NCBI GenBank assembly: GCA_025934635.1
Contig: JAICWX010000390.1
Coordinates: 1-7,318 of the forward strand
Reading direction: 5' to 3'
DNA from: Streptosporangiaceae bacterium
Lineage (GTDB): Bacteria; Actinomycetota; Actinomycetes; Streptosporangiales; Streptosporangiaceae
Length of the DNA stretch: 7,318 nucleotides
Each line of letters begins with the position of its first letter. Position 1 is the first letter of the stretch. Position numbers and translations under genes: made by a program. The notes beneath the pieces are model-generated. The model was given only the letters and a program-made list of their open reading frames with translations. It did no database searches and was not told the origin of the DNA. Positions 6,060 through 7,318 of this stretch are shown here, piece by piece.

Positions 6060-6102
6060 CCGCACAGTGATCTCCACAGCGTCCGCGGAGATCACTGTGC
6101 GG
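6060..6102. repeat. 16-bp perfect inverted repeat with 11-base loop
   Basis: CCGCACAGTGATCTCC at 6060-6075 pairs without mismatch with GGAGATCACTGTGCGG at 6087-6102. The loop is ACAGCGTCCGC. It lies just upstream (minus-strand sense) of the recombinase fragment and 52 bp past the stop of the hydrolase gene. It could be the terminus or crossover site of the element that brought the recombinase, or a terminator for the hydrolase. No T-run follows on the minus strand, but actinobacterial terminators often lack one. Confidence 0.65.
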
Positions 6103-6154
6103 TAAAAGGGGGCTTAGGTGAATCCTTGGAGGATTGTGCTCAGCGTGATGCGCC

Positions 6155-7318
6155 TCAGCCGACCTGGCAGGTGAGGTCGTGGCTGGGCAGGGGGCCGCCG
6201 AGCAGGTAGTTCTGGACGGTGGTGTCGACGCAGGCGTTGCCGGCCTTGAGGTACTGTACGTGGCCGAAGGCACCGTTGAGGGTCACCATGCGAGAGCCGT
6301 GCAGGGCCTGGTGCATGACGAGCTGGCCGGCGTACGGCACGGCCGGGTCACCGGTCCCGCCGACCATCAGCAGCCGATGATGGTTGTCGATCGTGGTCGG
6401 CGGCTCGATCGGGGCGACCGGCCAGAACGCGCATGGTGTGATGTTGCGGCGCAACGGCCCGTAGAACGGTTCGGTCGCCAGGTGATCCTGGATGTCGTTC
6501 CAGTAGAACTCGGGATCGCGCGGTGCCGCGCGATCAGCGCAGTCAAGGGCGGTGCTGGCGCTGCCGTGATCGGTCGCGCTGACCGTCGGGTCGCTGAAGC
6601 TGCCCAGGTATGACGCGAGTCGCGGGACCGGCGTGACGGTCATCCCGTTGGCCGCGTCCAGCAGATCGCCGACCTCGGCGCTCAGCACCTGGTAGAACGC
6701 ATCGGGGCCGGCGCTGCGGGTATTGATGATGCCGGGCAGCATGTCGGCGGTGACCTCGAAGCCGCCGACCCGAAGCGGCTGTCGCTGGGCCGCGTCGGAG
6801 ATCACCGAAACGGTGTGAAGGACCCTCGCGGTCGTGTTTCCGAGGTGAAATTGCGCGTCGCGCCGGGCGGCCCAGCCCGCCCAGTGGGCCAACCCGGCAC
6901 TGTCCGTCGGCGCCAGGTCGCGGTTGAACTCGGGTCCGAATGTGTTCGGGTCGGGCGTGCTGTCGAGCACCATCCGGTCGACGTGCCGGCCGAACATCTG
7001 CACGTAGACCGCGCCGAGATACCCGCCGTAGGACCAGGCCAGGTACGAGACTCGCTGCTCACCGAGCGCGGCGCGCAGGATGTCCATGTCACGGGCGATA
7101 TCGCGCGTCGACGCGAACGGCAGCTTGTCCGCGTACGGCGCGCACAGAGACGCCAGTTGCTTGACCGCGGCCACATTCGCGTCGAAAGCGGTCCGGTCCG
7201 GCGTCGCGATCTGGGAGTGGGCTTCGATGTCGGTGGGCCATCCGCAGTTCAGCGGGGTGCTGAGGCCGAAGAACCGGGGATCGAACGACACCAGGTCGTA
7301 CTGGGCGCCCAGCGCCGG
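6155..7318 (-). CDS. SlpD/SlpE-like alpha/beta-hydrolase (TAP-type aminopeptidase family), 5' end missing
   Basis: The 388 visible codons are the middle and end of a secreted serine peptidase-like alpha/beta-hydrolase of the tripeptidyl aminopeptidase family, which removes short N-terminal peptides outside the cell. The frame runs off the window edge, so the signal peptide and oxyanion-hole region are not seen. YDLVSFDPRFFGLSTPLNC matches the DPRG-G-S-PL-C strand region. The nucleophile elbow is LAWSYGGYLG, with Ser encoded at 7031-7033. The acid is Asp at 6347-6349 in GGTGDPAVPY, and the base is His at 6260-6262 in GAFGHVQY. The tail CVDTTVQNYLLGGPLPSHDLTC is the TAP-like C-terminal domain with its conserved cysteines. 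Two details depart from the family norm: Ala for the first Gly of G-x-S-x-G, and F-F for R-G after DPR. The exact substrate is unknown. Confidence 0.88.
   Translation of the reverse strand, partial: PALGAQYDLVSFDPRFFGLSTPLNCGWPTDIEAHSQIATPDRTAFDANVAAVKQLASLCAPYADKLPFASTRDIARDMDILRAALGEQRVSYLAWSYGGYLGAVYVQMFGRHVDRMVLDSTPDPNTFGPEFNRDLAPTDSAGLAHWAGWAARRDAQFHLGNTTARVLHTVSVISDAAQRQPLRVGGFEVTADMLPGIINTRSAGPDAFYQVLSAEVGDLLDAANGMTVTPVPRLASYLGSFSDPTVSATDHGSASTALDCADRAAPRDPEFYWNDIQDHLATEPFYGPLRRNITPCAFWPVAPIEPPTTIDNHHRLLMVGGTGDPAVPYAGQLVMHQALHGSRMVTLNGAFGHVQYLKAGNACVDTTVQNYLLGGPLPSHDLTCQVG

Noticed and set aside
6121..6135. Small hairpin AATCCT-TGG-AGGATT after the hydrolase stop
   Set aside because: A 6-bp stem with no T-run is too weak to call a terminator.
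1..7318. CRISPR array
   Set aside because: There are no regularly spaced repeats of 20-40 bp anywhere. The only short array is the 10-bp triplet at 2526-2568.

Overview
The window looks like accessory chromosomal DNA from a high-GC actinomycete (Actinomycetota; genus not determinable). The coding DNA is G+C-rich with GTG starts, and the protein families (SlpD/SlpE-type exported peptidase, actinobacterial APH-like kinase, membrane-bound NACHT ATPase) are typical of streptomycete and streptosporangial genomes. Composition is uneven. The transposase and the right-hand hydrolase are very G+C-rich, while the NACHT gene is visibly poorer and uses many A/T-ending codons, which suggests separate acquisition.

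Layout from left to right: (1) 1-193, the 3' end of an unrecognised plus-strand gene. (2) 261-2492 minus, a 743-aa NACHT-type STAND ATPase with two N-terminal and about eight C-terminal membrane segments. It converges with gene 1 and has its own upstream region, containing three GGAATGYCCG direct repeats and a strong hairpin. (3) 2493-2956, about 460 bp with no convincing gene. (4) 2957-4850, a wreck of mobile DNA: a 34-bp palindrome abuts an internal fragment of a minus-strand tyrosine integrase, and that fragment is interrupted by a complete 1566-bp IS4-family element (3216-4781) with 14-bp perfect terminal repeats and a 10-bp target duplication. (5) 4955-5899 minus, an APH-family phosphotransferase. 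(6) 5953-6102, the N-terminal scrap of a second tyrosine recombinase and a 16-bp perfect inverted repeat. (7) 6155-7318 minus, most of a SlpD/SlpE-like serine hydrolase whose 5' end lies outside the window.

The region reads as a decayed integration hotspot. At least two recombinases and one insertion sequence have left traces between intact cargo-like genes. Integrase decay (two frameshifts and a nonsense codon) and the IS insertion are separate events. The IS transposase itself is frameshifted at a C7 run, after which a conserved-looking C-terminus continues in another frame to a TAA inside the right terminal repeat.

The only candidate for an uncharacterised biological system is the stand-alone membrane NACHT protein. 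Its architecture fits a sensor/ATPase/membrane-effector design like bacterial immune STAND proteins, but nothing here proves an antiphage role and there is no partner gene beside it. The remaining genes show no functional link to one another.
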